NCBI GenBank assembly: GCA_017849585.1
Contig: JAFIGT010000023.1
Span: 1-64,000, forward strand
Origin: Verrucomicrobium sp.
GTDB taxonomy: Bacteria; Verrucomicrobiota; Verrucomicrobiia; Methylacidiphilales; UBA1321
Direction of reading: 5' to 3'
DNA: 64,000 bases
Made by a program: the position numbers and the translations under genes. This document shows, piece after piece, positions 17,266 to 25,374 of this stretch (positions are counted from its first letter, which is position 1; every line of letters begins with the position of its first letter). The notes below the pieces were generated by a model. That model was not told where the DNA came from, did no database searches, and saw only the letters and a list, made by a program, of their open reading frames with translations.

Positions 17266-18312
17266 ATGCCCAATCAACGCGACGTCGCCACCGCTCTCGG
17301 CCTGAATCAAGCCACCGTTTCCCTCGCTTTGCGCGGCGATCCCTCCATTCCGGTCAAGACACGCACCCTCGTCTTGGAGACGGCTCGCCGCCTGGGGTAT
17401 CAACCCAATTCCTATATCTCCACTCTCATGGCCCATGTCCGCGCGGGACGCCCCTTGCAGGACAAGGGCTGTATCGGATTACTCGTGGATTCCACCTCCT
17501 CGAGCAACTGGCTGGAACCGGATCCCTATCAAAAATATTACCGGGGAATCACCCGCCGAGCAGGGCAGCTGGGCTTCCACACCGAATGTTTTTTCCTGCA
17601 AGCCACCGGAATGAATGCGCCACGAATCGACCGCATTCTCCACGCGCGGGGAATCACTGGCGTCATCATCACCGCTCCATGGAGATCCACGCCACAGCCG
17701 CTCGTCATGCATTGGGAACGCTACGCCTCCATTACGACCGGGTATTCCTGGAAAGCCCCCGATGTCGACCGCGTCGCCAATGATCAGTACAAGAACGTCT
17801 TGATCGCCTACGGACAGCTCTTTCAGCGCGGCTACCGGCGGATTGGCCTGTGCCTGCCGTCGCGACATGCGGAGGCTACGCTTTCCCGCTGGCTCGGTGG
17901 CTACGCGCAATGCGAACAACAATTTCAGGGCGGCCCGCAGATCCCCACATTCTTTGGCACACCCGCCGACACCGCCATCACCCTCTTTCGTGACTGGCTC
18001 CGCAAATGGAAACCGCAGGCGATCATCACGCTGATCGGTCATGAAATGGAATGGCTGCAGGAACTCAAACTACGCGTACCGGAGGAACTCGCCATCGTCA
18101 GTGTGGTGCGACCCGCCGGATCGGATTTCGCCGGGGTCGAGGAAAGTAATGAAACCATTGGCGAGATCACCGTGGACCTCGTCTCGTCCCAAATTTTCCG
18201 CAACGAATTCGGTCTCCCCGAAAAGCCCAAGCTCGTGCTCGTCGAAGGCCATTGGGTCAACGGCCCGACGATCGCCGACCACGCGCCCCTTCCCCGTCGT
18301 AAAAAGCGCTGA
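17266..18312 (+). CDS. LacI-family transcriptional regulator of locus B
   Basis: The 348-residue protein opens directly with the helix-turn-helix (RDVATALGLNQATVSLALRGD, residues 5-25) and GYQPNSYISTLMAHVR, which replaces the classical hinge. This layout is common in Verrucomicrobiota LacI proteins. The sensor domain includes RGYRRIGLCLPSR and RVPEELAIVSVVRP; the final part predicts binding of an unusual ligand. It diverges from the PEP-CTERM gene at 17186 and probably controls that operon (17186 to 9915). The effector is unknown. It is convergent with the MFS gene at 18353, 40 bp away. Confidence 0.88.
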   Translation: MPNQRDVATALGLNQATVSLALRGDPSIPVKTRTLVLETARRLGYQPNSYISTLMAHVRAGRPLQDKGCIGLLVDSTSSSNWLEPDPYQKYYRGITRRAGQLGFHTECFFLQATGMNAPRIDRILHARGITGVIITAPWRSTPQPLVMHWERYASITTGYSWKAPDVDRVANDQYKNVLIAYGQLFQRGYRRIGLCLPSRHAEATLSRWLGGYAQCEQQFQGGPQIPTFFGTPADTAITLFRDWLRKWKPQAIITLIGHEMEWLQELKLRVPEELAIVSVVRPAGSDFAGVEESNETIGEITVDLVSSQIFRNEFGLPEKPKLVLVEGHWVNGPTIADHAPLPRRKKR

Positions 18313-18352
18313 AGCCTATTCAAGCAGGCAGCAAAGCAGGTAAGTCCCAACC

Positions 18353-19747
18353 CTACTCCGGCGGCCGGTAGCTGGAGGGACCTCCCAGCGCCATGAACTT
18401 CCGGTACAGGACACCTCCACACGCGAGAGCCACCACCGAAATGCCCGCTCCTGCGTAAAAAGTATAGCGGTACACATGACCGCTTTGGTCCAGCAACAAA
18501 CCGATCGACGGTGGCACCACAATCGAAGTGACACTGATCAAAATACCGCAAGCGGAGTTCAACTCGGCAAAGCGTTGACGCGGCAGCAGTTTTTGCGCGA
18601 GCGAGGCGGACGCGGTAAAATACGTTCCCATCAACACACCATGTACTACGAAAATAATGCCGAAGTTCCGCGCGTTATCCGCATAGAGCCCACCCCACAA
18701 TGAAGTCAGCACGTAGAGTCCCATGGCGACCAAACTCACCCGCAACGGGTGAAAACGATCCGCCAGCGCCCCGAGCGGATAAGCCAGTACGAGCGAGATG
18801 AGGTAGGTGAGCGCGAGGCACGTTCCATAATCACCCATGCTCATATTCACACTCCGCGCATAAAACACGCTGAAGAGATTCACCGGACTGCCCGCGATGG
18901 CACACAGGGACATCACGCCAAAGAACCAGAGATAATAGGAGTGTCCGAAGCAGTCCCGGAAATAAACCTTCGCGGCGGAGAAAAAACCTCCAGCCGATCC
19001 CGGCAACGGCTCATCCGGCGGTGGGGGATAGGTTCCCTCCTTGACCTTGAGACACATGACCGTGAAGCCCACGCCATAGAGCAAACCAATGCCAATGAAG
19101 ATCTCCACAAAATGGGTCTCCGCCTTGCCGAGCATCCAGAAGTTGAAAATGATTCCGGCAATCAAACTCAGCGCGCGGAACAAACCGAAAAAACGCCCCA
19201 GCACTGGCTGCGGAACCACGTCATTCACCAAACCGCCAAAGACCGAATTCGCGATGATGCTCGCGAATTCAAACAGCGTCCAAAAAAGTCCCAGCGACAG
19301 GAGAATAGAGACATTGAGCCCCCAGCCCTTGAGCGCCGGTAGTTCATGCAGCCATTCTCCCAACTGCGGACTGAAGGCCAGCCCAACCATGGCCAGCACA
19401 GCAATCGGCGTCGGAATCAACAGGAAGGGAATGCGCCGCCCCCAACGACTACGATGGCGATCCGATTTATAGCTGATGATTGGACCAATCAACATCGCGA
19501 GCGCTGCGGGCAATGACCCGATCAACAAACCGGTCACCATATCGGAAGCGTCGTATTTCTTGAACAACAACTGAATCACCGAAGGCACGGAACGTTCGCG
19601 CATCGACCATGCAAAATCACCCCACAACAGCCAGCAAAACAGCACCGCGAGACCGCCCGTGGTGTAGGTCAGCGTGCCGACTGTCCAGCGTTTCGAGCCG
19701 GGCGGATTCTCCTCACACTTCGACTCGTCAACCACCGTGGATTTCAT
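18353..19747 (-). CDS. MFS sugar transporter, locus C
   Basis: The 464-residue membrane protein has about twelve hydrophobic segments and the loop motif SDRHRSRWGRRIPF (residues 95-108) of sugar MFS/GPH symporters. A soluble N-terminal stretch of about 20 residues precedes the first helix. The upstream GH95-like gene ends one base before its ATG (19748), so the two are almost certainly co-transcribed. I infer import of the mono- or oligosaccharide released by that secreted enzyme. Confidence 0.82.
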   Translation of the reverse strand: MKSTVVDESKCEENPPGSKRWTVGTLTYTTGGLAVLFCWLLWGDFAWSMRERSVPSVIQLLFKKYDASDMVTGLLIGSLPAALAMLIGPIISYKSDRHRSRWGRRIPFLLIPTPIAVLAMVGLAFSPQLGEWLHELPALKGWGLNVSILLSLGLFWTLFEFASIIANSVFGGLVNDVVPQPVLGRFFGLFRALSLIAGIIFNFWMLGKAETHFVEIFIGIGLLYGVGFTVMCLKVKEGTYPPPPDEPLPGSAGGFFSAAKVYFRDCFGHSYYLWFFGVMSLCAIAGSPVNLFSVFYARSVNMSMGDYGTCLALTYLISLVLAYPLGALADRFHPLRVSLVAMGLYVLTSLWGGLYADNARNFGIIFVVHGVLMGTYFTASASLAQKLLPRQRFAELNSACGILISVTSIVVPPSIGLLLDQSGHVYRYTFYAGAGISVVALACGGVLYRKFMALGGPSSYRPPE

Positions 19748-21991
19748 TTATTTCCTCCCCTCCTGAAAGTGCATGGGGTACGGATTCGCTAATCGAGAAG
19801 TACTCGCAACCGGTCTGAGTGGGATCAGCGGAGCTTGCGCGGTTTCGGTTAATACCACGGTCTCGCCCTTGGAAAGCGAGACCTCAATGAGTCCCGCTGC
19901 CGTCCTCTTCACTTGGGGTGTCACGCCGCTTGAGGCCCGCACCGCCACGGTTTTCCAATCGCCCACCTGCACGCGACAGGGAGCACCCGCGAGACTTTGA
20001 ATCTGCACCCACGCGGTACGCCCTTCGTGTCGAACCGCGCTCACAAGAAAGGCCCCTTCGCCACGAAGCGAGTGAAAACTGACTTCCGGCCAGCCCGACG
20101 GTATCGCGGGAAAAATCCGCAGGCGTCCGCCTCCGCTCTGCAGCAACATTTCCTGCAAACTGGTCGCCGCTGAAAGGGGCGTCTCAATCACCGGACCTGC
20201 TTCCATATAGAACGTATTGGGCAGCACAAACCGATTCAAAAGCTGCTGCAATTGTTTTTCGGCCCCGTCGCCATGACCAAGCATCGCTTCCATCGAGGCC
20301 GCTCCGGTATGGGAATATCCCTTGAATTTTTCCGGCCGACTTGTCCAGTTCGCCAGCGATGTTTCAATCAACGCCCGATCAGTCGGCTCATCAGGGTTCA
20401 ATAACTGTAGCGGATAAATGGCCAACAGATGTGAGTAATGCCGGTGCGACTCCTTGAGCGGCTGTCCGCGTCCGATCAGAAGCCCCGTGGCATCGGTCGG
20501 AAAGGGAGTCAATCCCGCCAGCACTTCCTTCCAACGCGGTAACAGCGGTTCCTCCGGCTGCACCCGTTCGGAAGCAGTGATCAGCGCCTGCAATCCCCAC
20601 CGCAGCAGCGCGAGATCATAATTGCAGTCCGGCGCGGCCAGCAATTCCGGAGAGTACGTGAGCGGCAAATGCCAGCGGCCATCTTCCCCCTTTTCGATCA
20701 CCGCCAGATAATGTCCGATCGTCAGCTTCAGAAGCGGCAACACCCGATCCCGCAAGATCGCCTCGTCCTGCTGATACGCGTAGTATTGCCAGTAGAGAAA
20801 CAGCACCCACGGCAAATTCCCCATCTCGGTTCCCTTGCCCGACTGAATCCCACGAGCCACATCCACCGGGGCGACCAGATCATAGCCGGATGCGGTGCCA
20901 ATCGCCGCCGCTTGTCCCCGCCATGGCTTCGGCACATTATCACCGAGTTGCTGCCGATGCTGATCCAACGCCCGGAAAAGGGATTCCGCCGGAGCCAGCC
21001 GGTTCGCCGTGAAAAGCGGTGAGTAGGTCAATTGCACATTGAGATTCCACCAGACCTTTGACCACGGTGTCGGCGCGAACCAAGGCCCCATCAAATCAAG
21101 GATCGGCCCGTTCTCGCGCATCGCCGCGCCGAGCTTGTAAATTTGAATCCAATAAAAAGCCTCGAGCCGCGCCTCCGGGATCGAAAGAAAACTTTGGGGG
21201 TAATAGGCATGCCACCACTCGCGGTGAGCAGTCGTGATTTTCTCCAGCCCCAACGCCACAGCCTGATCGGTGGTTCGACGCGCTTCGGCCAGCGCCTCGT
21301 CACCTGTCGCACCGGGACTGATACTGATGAAATATAATTTCCCGCCGTCCGCGGTAGCCGTCTGAACCACACATTCCGCATGCGCCCCGCCGCCGAGAAA
21401 AGATTGCACGCTCGTAATCATTCCACCAGCGCGTGAAACCACCGCAGCGGGGTGCAATTCCTGTTCCGTGAAGACCTCCTTGCGGTAAACCTTGCGCGGC
21501 GGTCGCGCCTCCGCCGGTTCCCAATTTAACTCCACGCCACTTTCACCCTCCGCGCCTTTGAGCTCAATCACCAGAACCGATGGCGTCGTCGCCGTGAACG
21601 TGCGCCAGTGAATACTCCCCCGCTCCGTCCGAAGCGTCCCCTCCGCTTCCGCATCCCACAGTTTCAGTCGCGCCTCGCCCCCGCACAACGCCCCGGCCGT
21701 CCGCACCACCAGCCGCCCGATAGGATAACGCGACGACTCATGCGTCACATCCGCACGATTGATCTGCCAGCCGAACGTCCCCGCCTCCAAGCAAACCGTC
21801 GCGCCGAGATTGCCATTACCGATAAAAACACTGTCACGCCACTGCGTCGGAATGCGGGACCAAACCAGATCCTGTCGCGCCAAAAATGCCGACCAATCGA
21901 TGACCACCTCCGGCAACGTTCCGGCCCCGGAGCGCGCCGTCGCGAGGAGAACACCGGCGGAAATTCCCAGGAACAGTCGCCGCATGTTCAT
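19748..21991 (-). CDS. Secreted GH95-like glycoside hydrolase
   Basis: The 747-residue product has a signal peptide (MNMRRLFLGISAGVLLATARSGA) and follows the GH95 layout: N-terminal beta-sandwich (FIGNGNLGATVCLEAG), alpha/alpha barrel with WWNLNVQLTYSP near residue 317 in place of the usual NINTxMNYWP, ESHRHYSHLLAIYPL near 514, and ETPLSAATSLQEMLLQSG in the position of the QIDGNFG block. The usual Asn/Asp catalytic residues are partly replaced, so specificity may differ from alpha-1,2-L-fucosidase. It lies 33 bp downstream of the PEP-CTERM gene and abuts the MFS transporter. It is a divergent paralogue of the cytoplasmic enzyme at 25375. Confidence 0.68.
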   Translation of the reverse strand: MNMRRLFLGISAGVLLATARSGAGTLPEVVIDWSAFLARQDLVWSRIPTQWRDSVFIGNGNLGATVCLEAGTFGWQINRADVTHESSRYPIGRLVVRTAGALCGGEARLKLWDAEAEGTLRTERGSIHWRTFTATTPSVLVIELKGAEGESGVELNWEPAEARPPRKVYRKEVFTEQELHPAAVVSRAGGMITSVQSFLGGGAHAECVVQTATADGGKLYFISISPGATGDEALAEARRTTDQAVALGLEKITTAHREWWHAYYPQSFLSIPEARLEAFYWIQIYKLGAAMRENGPILDLMGPWFAPTPWSKVWWNLNVQLTYSPLFTANRLAPAESLFRALDQHRQQLGDNVPKPWRGQAAAIGTASGYDLVAPVDVARGIQSGKGTEMGNLPWVLFLYWQYYAYQQDEAILRDRVLPLLKLTIGHYLAVIEKGEDGRWHLPLTYSPELLAAPDCNYDLALLRWGLQALITASERVQPEEPLLPRWKEVLAGLTPFPTDATGLLIGRGQPLKESHRHYSHLLAIYPLQLLNPDEPTDRALIETSLANWTSRPEKFKGYSHTGAASMEAMLGHGDGAEKQLQQLLNRFVLPNTFYMEAGPVIETPLSAATSLQEMLLQSGGGRLRIFPAIPSGWPEVSFHSLRGEGAFLVSAVRHEGRTAWVQIQSLAGAPCRVQVGDWKTVAVRASSGVTPQVKRTAAGLIEVSLSKGETVVLTETAQAPLIPLRPVASTSRLANPYPMHFQEGRK

Positions 21992-22024
21992 CTTTATAGA
22001 TTCTGTCAGGGCCGCGGTTTGGGG

Positions 22025-24037
22025 TCAATTCTTCGAGCGTGATTGACGTCTCGCCCGGGACTCCGCACCAAGCCAAAGCATCAGACCGAGCGCCACGAAT
22101 CCAAACGTTCCCGGCTCGGGAACAGTCGAGAAGGAGAGAACACCCGTGGAGCTCAAGCTAGCCTGATAGTTCACGCTGTCATAACCGGAGATCGCCACCA
22201 CATCGGCTCCCGCGATCGTGGAAAAACCACTCATCACCGTGTAGCTCGCGGCATAGTTGATCGTACCCGAAAGCAGGAAGGCACCGCCCGTCAGATCTGC
22301 GAGCCCGGAGCCAGCGCTCAGGATCTGATCGGAATTGCCTAAGCCATCAAGCGTCAGCAACATCGTGCCGTTGTTCACCGTCAAACTCTTTCCGGAGGCC
22401 AAGGTTAACGTCGCAATCGACGTGCCGTTCAGGTCAAGCGAACCTCCGCCCGTGACGGAAACATCGCCCTGCGTCTGGAAGGCCGACTGGCTCAAATTCA
22501 AAGCGCCATTGACCACTTCCAATCCGCCGATCGCCACCGCGCTGGAAACCGTCGCCGCATTGGCCCGTGTCGCGCTGCCCGAATACCGGAATTTCGACGC
22601 GGCATGATACGCATAGGTCGCCCCACCCGACGTACTCAGGACGTTGCCCGTGCCGGAACCACCCGTTGCTTCCAGAATGACATTACTACCCACCGTCATG
22701 GTATCGGCCGACGTGGCACCGCTCAGTCCGAGATTATAGGACTGCGCCTTGAACGTTCCCGTTCCGGAAGAGGAAACCACTTTCCAATTCGTGGTCGTCC
22801 CGCTGACCTTGTTGGGTACCCACCCCGCCGAGGCCGCCGTTCCATCGAAAGTGAATCCATTAAGATCCACCCCAAACGTCGCATAAGCCGGAGAACCCGT
22901 GGCCTGTGCCGTCACGAACGTCCCGGCGGCGGAATACGTCGATTTCAAATCGCTGCCCAATTGAACAATATCCTCCGCACCGGAGGTGGTCAGAAAGATC
23001 TGTCCAATGCCGCGCCCAGCCGCGGTCGAGGTGATGCGATGGGTGTAGGAACTATTCGTCCGCGTGTCGAACTCCCGAATCGTCATCAGTCCCAGCGTGA
23101 CAGCCGTATCCAATGTCTGCGACAGCGTGAGCGCCGTCGAGGGACTCGCCGTGGTAATGCACATCGTAAAAGTGGGAGCCGCCGCGCTCACCACCCCGGT
23201 CGGGCTGACCGTTTGAAAAACCACGCCAGAGCTGATCGTATTGGTCAAGCCATGGAGAAAAAGCCCCGGCTGGCCCGAAGTGGTCACATCCGAAACCAAC
23301 TGAATCGTGCCCCCGGTCCAGTTAAAATTCCCGTTGAATCCCAAACGCGAGCCGTTCGAGCCGTTGCCATGCACCTTGATCGTGCCGCTGTTGATGGTGA
23401 ACACATCATTGCCCGCCAATGCGGAATTGTTACCTGCGGCCACACCCCCGAGCCACGCTGTCTGGGTACTGCTCGGCGATAACGCCTCGATGATACCGCC
23501 GCTCAAGGTGATGCTTCCCGCCATCGCCACAAAGCCACGCGGCGTAGACGCGTAGGCCAGTTGCAACAAACCGCCCGCATTGATCGTCGTCCCTCCCGTC
23601 ACCGACAGGGCCGGCGTGTTGACATACGAAGAGTTCGACGTGCCGGTGATCAAAATACTGGTCGTCGTGTTGGCCAAGCCCGTACCCAGAGTCACCGCAT
23701 TGCCCACCGTCAACGTTCCCGCGCCACCGCTCAGCGCGAGTTGATTATTGATAGGCGTTCCTGCCACGCCCGCCGTCGTCTGCTGCAGCAGCAGCGAGGA
23801 GAGAGACACGCTCGCCCCGGCGTTAGTTAAATCCAACGTCACCGTCCGCGAAGCCGCCACATCACCGAGCGTCACCTCATCGCCCGTGGCAGGAATAACC
23901 CCGCCGCTCCAGTTCGCCCCCGCGCTCCAGGAACCAGAGCTACCCGACGACCATGTGACCGTGGCCGCTTGAGTTCCTCCAAGGGAGAGAATCCACAAAG
24001 CAATGACCAACCCGACAGTGTAGTGATGAATTTTCAT
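22025..24037 (-). CDS. PEP-CTERM beta-repeat surface protein, locus C
   Basis: The 670-residue protein has a signal peptide (cut after TQA near residue 25) and the opening VTWSSGSSGSWSAGANWSGG typical of autotransporter-associated repeat proteins. A long Ser/Thr/Gly-rich body with repeated beta-strand units follows, then STVPEPGTFGFVALGLMLWLG and a basic tail (PEP-CTERM). Export and exosortase processing are expected. It heads the operon with the GH95-like enzyme and MFS transporter. The promoter at 24088-24116 and operator-like palindromes further upstream suggest control by the divergent LacI at 24241. Confidence 0.8.
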   Translation of the reverse strand: MKIHHYTVGLVIALWILSLGGTQAATVTWSSGSSGSWSAGANWSGGVIPATGDEVTLGDVAASRTVTLDLTNAGASVSLSSLLLQQTTAGVAGTPINNQLALSGGAGTLTVGNAVTLGTGLANTTTSILITGTSNSSYVNTPALSVTGGTTINAGGLLQLAYASTPRGFVAMAGSITLSGGIIEALSPSSTQTAWLGGVAAGNNSALAGNDVFTINSGTIKVHGNGSNGSRLGFNGNFNWTGGTIQLVSDVTTSGQPGLFLHGLTNTISSGVVFQTVSPTGVVSAAAPTFTMCITTASPSTALTLSQTLDTAVTLGLMTIREFDTRTNSSYTHRITSTAAGRGIGQIFLTTSGAEDIVQLGSDLKSTYSAAGTFVTAQATGSPAYATFGVDLNGFTFDGTAASAGWVPNKVSGTTTNWKVVSSSGTGTFKAQSYNLGLSGATSADTMTVGSNVILEATGGSGTGNVLSTSGGATYAYHAASKFRYSGSATRANAATVSSAVAIGGLEVVNGALNLSQSAFQTQGDVSVTGGGSLDLNGTSIATLTLASGKSLTVNNGTMLLTLDGLGNSDQILSAGSGLADLTGGAFLLSGTINYAASYTVMSGFSTIAGADVVAISGYDSVNYQASLSSTGVLSFSTVPEPGTFGFVALGLMLWLGAESRARRQSRSKN

Positions 24038-24075
24038 AGGAGAGGAGTTGAGGTTAGGCTTGGGCTGCGACCAGC

Positions 24076-24116
24076 AGCGTTGACGCTAAAATATTTCATT
24101 AAACAACTGATGTCAA
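24076..24116 (-). promoter_or_regulatory. Promoter of locus C PEP-CTERM operon with downstream palindrome
   Basis: On the minus strand TTGACA (24116-24111), a 17-nt spacer and TATTTT (24093-24088) form a good promoter, giving a leader of about 45 nt before 24037. Directly after the -10 is AGCGTTGACGCT (24076-24087, five-base arms), over the expected start site. It is not related to the TTTTCATGAAA-type sites nearby. Confidence 0.6.
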
Positions 24117-24130
24117 AAACAATTTATCAT

Positions 24131-24148
24131 GAATTTTCATGTAAATTC
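24131..24148. promoter_or_regulatory. Operator-like palindrome upstream of the -35
   Basis: GAATTTTCATGTAAATTC pairs at eight of nine positions and shares the TTTTCATG core of the site at 24226. It is preceded by a second partial copy (ATCATGAATTTT, from 24126). It sits between the two divergent promoters of locus C, about 95 bp from the LacI start, so repression by looping is possible. Function is inferred. Confidence 0.45.
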
Positions 24149-24202
24149 GATTATTTAAGTGCTTTTAAGTCAAAATCATCCTTTCTTCGCCCCTGCTTTT
24201 CG

Positions 24203-24244
24203 TTGACAAGCCACCCCCTCTCTATTATTTTCATGAAATAATGA
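24203..24244 (+). promoter_or_regulatory. LacI promoter with operator overlapping -10 and start codon
   Basis: Consensus TTGACA (24203-24208), exactly 17 nt, then TATTTTCATGAAATAATGA (24226-24244), whose first six bases are the -10 and whose ATG (24241-24243) is the start codon. ATTATTT and AAATAAT form seven-base inverted arms within the site. The same 19 bases, with the same 17-nt spacing to TTGACA, recur at 31515-31556. Confidence 0.75.
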
Positions 24245-25323
24245 GCGCTATTTTAACCAAACCCAACCGCAAACCGCGCATGTTCGATATCTCCCAGCGG
24301 GCGGGGGTTTCCATTGGAACAGTCAGCCGCGTTCTGAGCGGCAAGACGGACGTAGATCCCGCCTTGGCAGATCGCGTCAAGCTCGCGGCGCGGGAATTGG
24401 GCTATTCCCGTCGCTCGCCCCAACGTGCGGCCGCCGCCAAGGAAGGAGAACTCGGGCCGATCGCCTACCTTCTCGACAACGCCACCTCGCGCAATCTCTC
24501 GGATATTTTCCAGCAACATTTTCTCACCGGCATCGAGCAGCGCTCCAGCGAACTCGAAGGCCATATCCTTTTCACGTCCTGCGGCGACGATCTGGAACAG
24601 GATCGACTCCCCTCCATTGTAGCCGACAAACTCGTGCGCGGCGCGATCATCAAGGGCGATTTCCCGGACTCGTGGGTCAACAAAGTGAACGACGCCATTC
24701 CCACCATCCGGCTCATGAGCGATTCTCTATCACGTGCGACCGCCTCGGTTTCTTGCGACAACTTCGCCGCCACGTATCAAATCATGCACTACCTGCACGG
24801 GCTCGGACATCGCCGCGTCGGCTTCATCTACGAGAAGGAAACGAAACGCCACACCTCCTTCCACCATCTGGAACGCGAGCAAGCTTATCTACGCTGCGTG
24901 GCTGAGATGGGCTTCGAATTTCACCCCGGTTATCTTCAAACCCCGATCCGCGAAAACGCCGGGGAAGATGTGCCGGACGTGATGGCGAAAGGTTTGAAAA
25001 AACTCATCGCGCTCAAGGAGCTGCGCCCTACCGCGCTCGTCTGCGCCGCCGATGCATACGCCTTCTCGATCATGCAAGTCGCCGGACCGCTCGGCATTTC
25101 CATTCCGAAAGACCTCAGCATCGTCGGCTACATGAACATCGATTCCTGCGAGTATTCGAACCCGCCCCTCACCAGCGTGTGCCTCTCGGGCGAGGAAATG
25201 GGTCGGGTCGCGGTCGACCTTCTGGTCAGTCGCATCCAGAACCCGGACTCTCTCGTCCAACACATCACGATTGCCCCGCGCTTGATCGAGCGGTTATCGT
25301 GCGTGAAACCCACCCTCGCTTAG
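24241..25323 (+). CDS. LacI-family transcriptional regulator of loci C and D
   Basis: The 360-residue protein has about 12 leading residues, then a classical helix-turn-helix (FDISQRAGVSIGTVSRVLSGK, residues 15-35), and a sensor domain with HGLGHRRVGFIYEKE, TALVCAADAYAFSIM and the LacI-type end NPPLTSVCLSGEEMGRVAVDLL. The start codon lies inside its probable operator, so autoregulation is likely. The cytoplasmic GH95 gene follows after 51 bp with no promoter seen, suggesting one operon. The identical site at 31538 implies control of locus D, and the divergent PEP-CTERM operon is a third probable target. Confidence 0.9.
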   Translation: MSAILTKPNRKPRMFDISQRAGVSIGTVSRVLSGKTDVDPALADRVKLAARELGYSRRSPQRAAAAKEGELGPIAYLLDNATSRNLSDIFQQHFLTGIEQRSSELEGHILFTSCGDDLEQDRLPSIVADKLVRGAIIKGDFPDSWVNKVNDAIPTIRLMSDSLSRATASVSCDNFAATYQIMHYLHGLGHRRVGFIYEKETKRHTSFHHLEREQAYLRCVAEMGFEFHPGYLQTPIRENAGEDVPDVMAKGLKKLIALKELRPTALVCAADAYAFSIMQVAGPLGISIPKDLSIVGYMNIDSCEYSNPPLTSVCLSGEEMGRVAVDLLVSRIQNPDSLVQHITIAPRLIERLSCVKPTLA

Positions 25324-25374
25324 TCATCCGTATATCGACCTCATCGGAACGATCTCACCCGGATCGGACTTACC

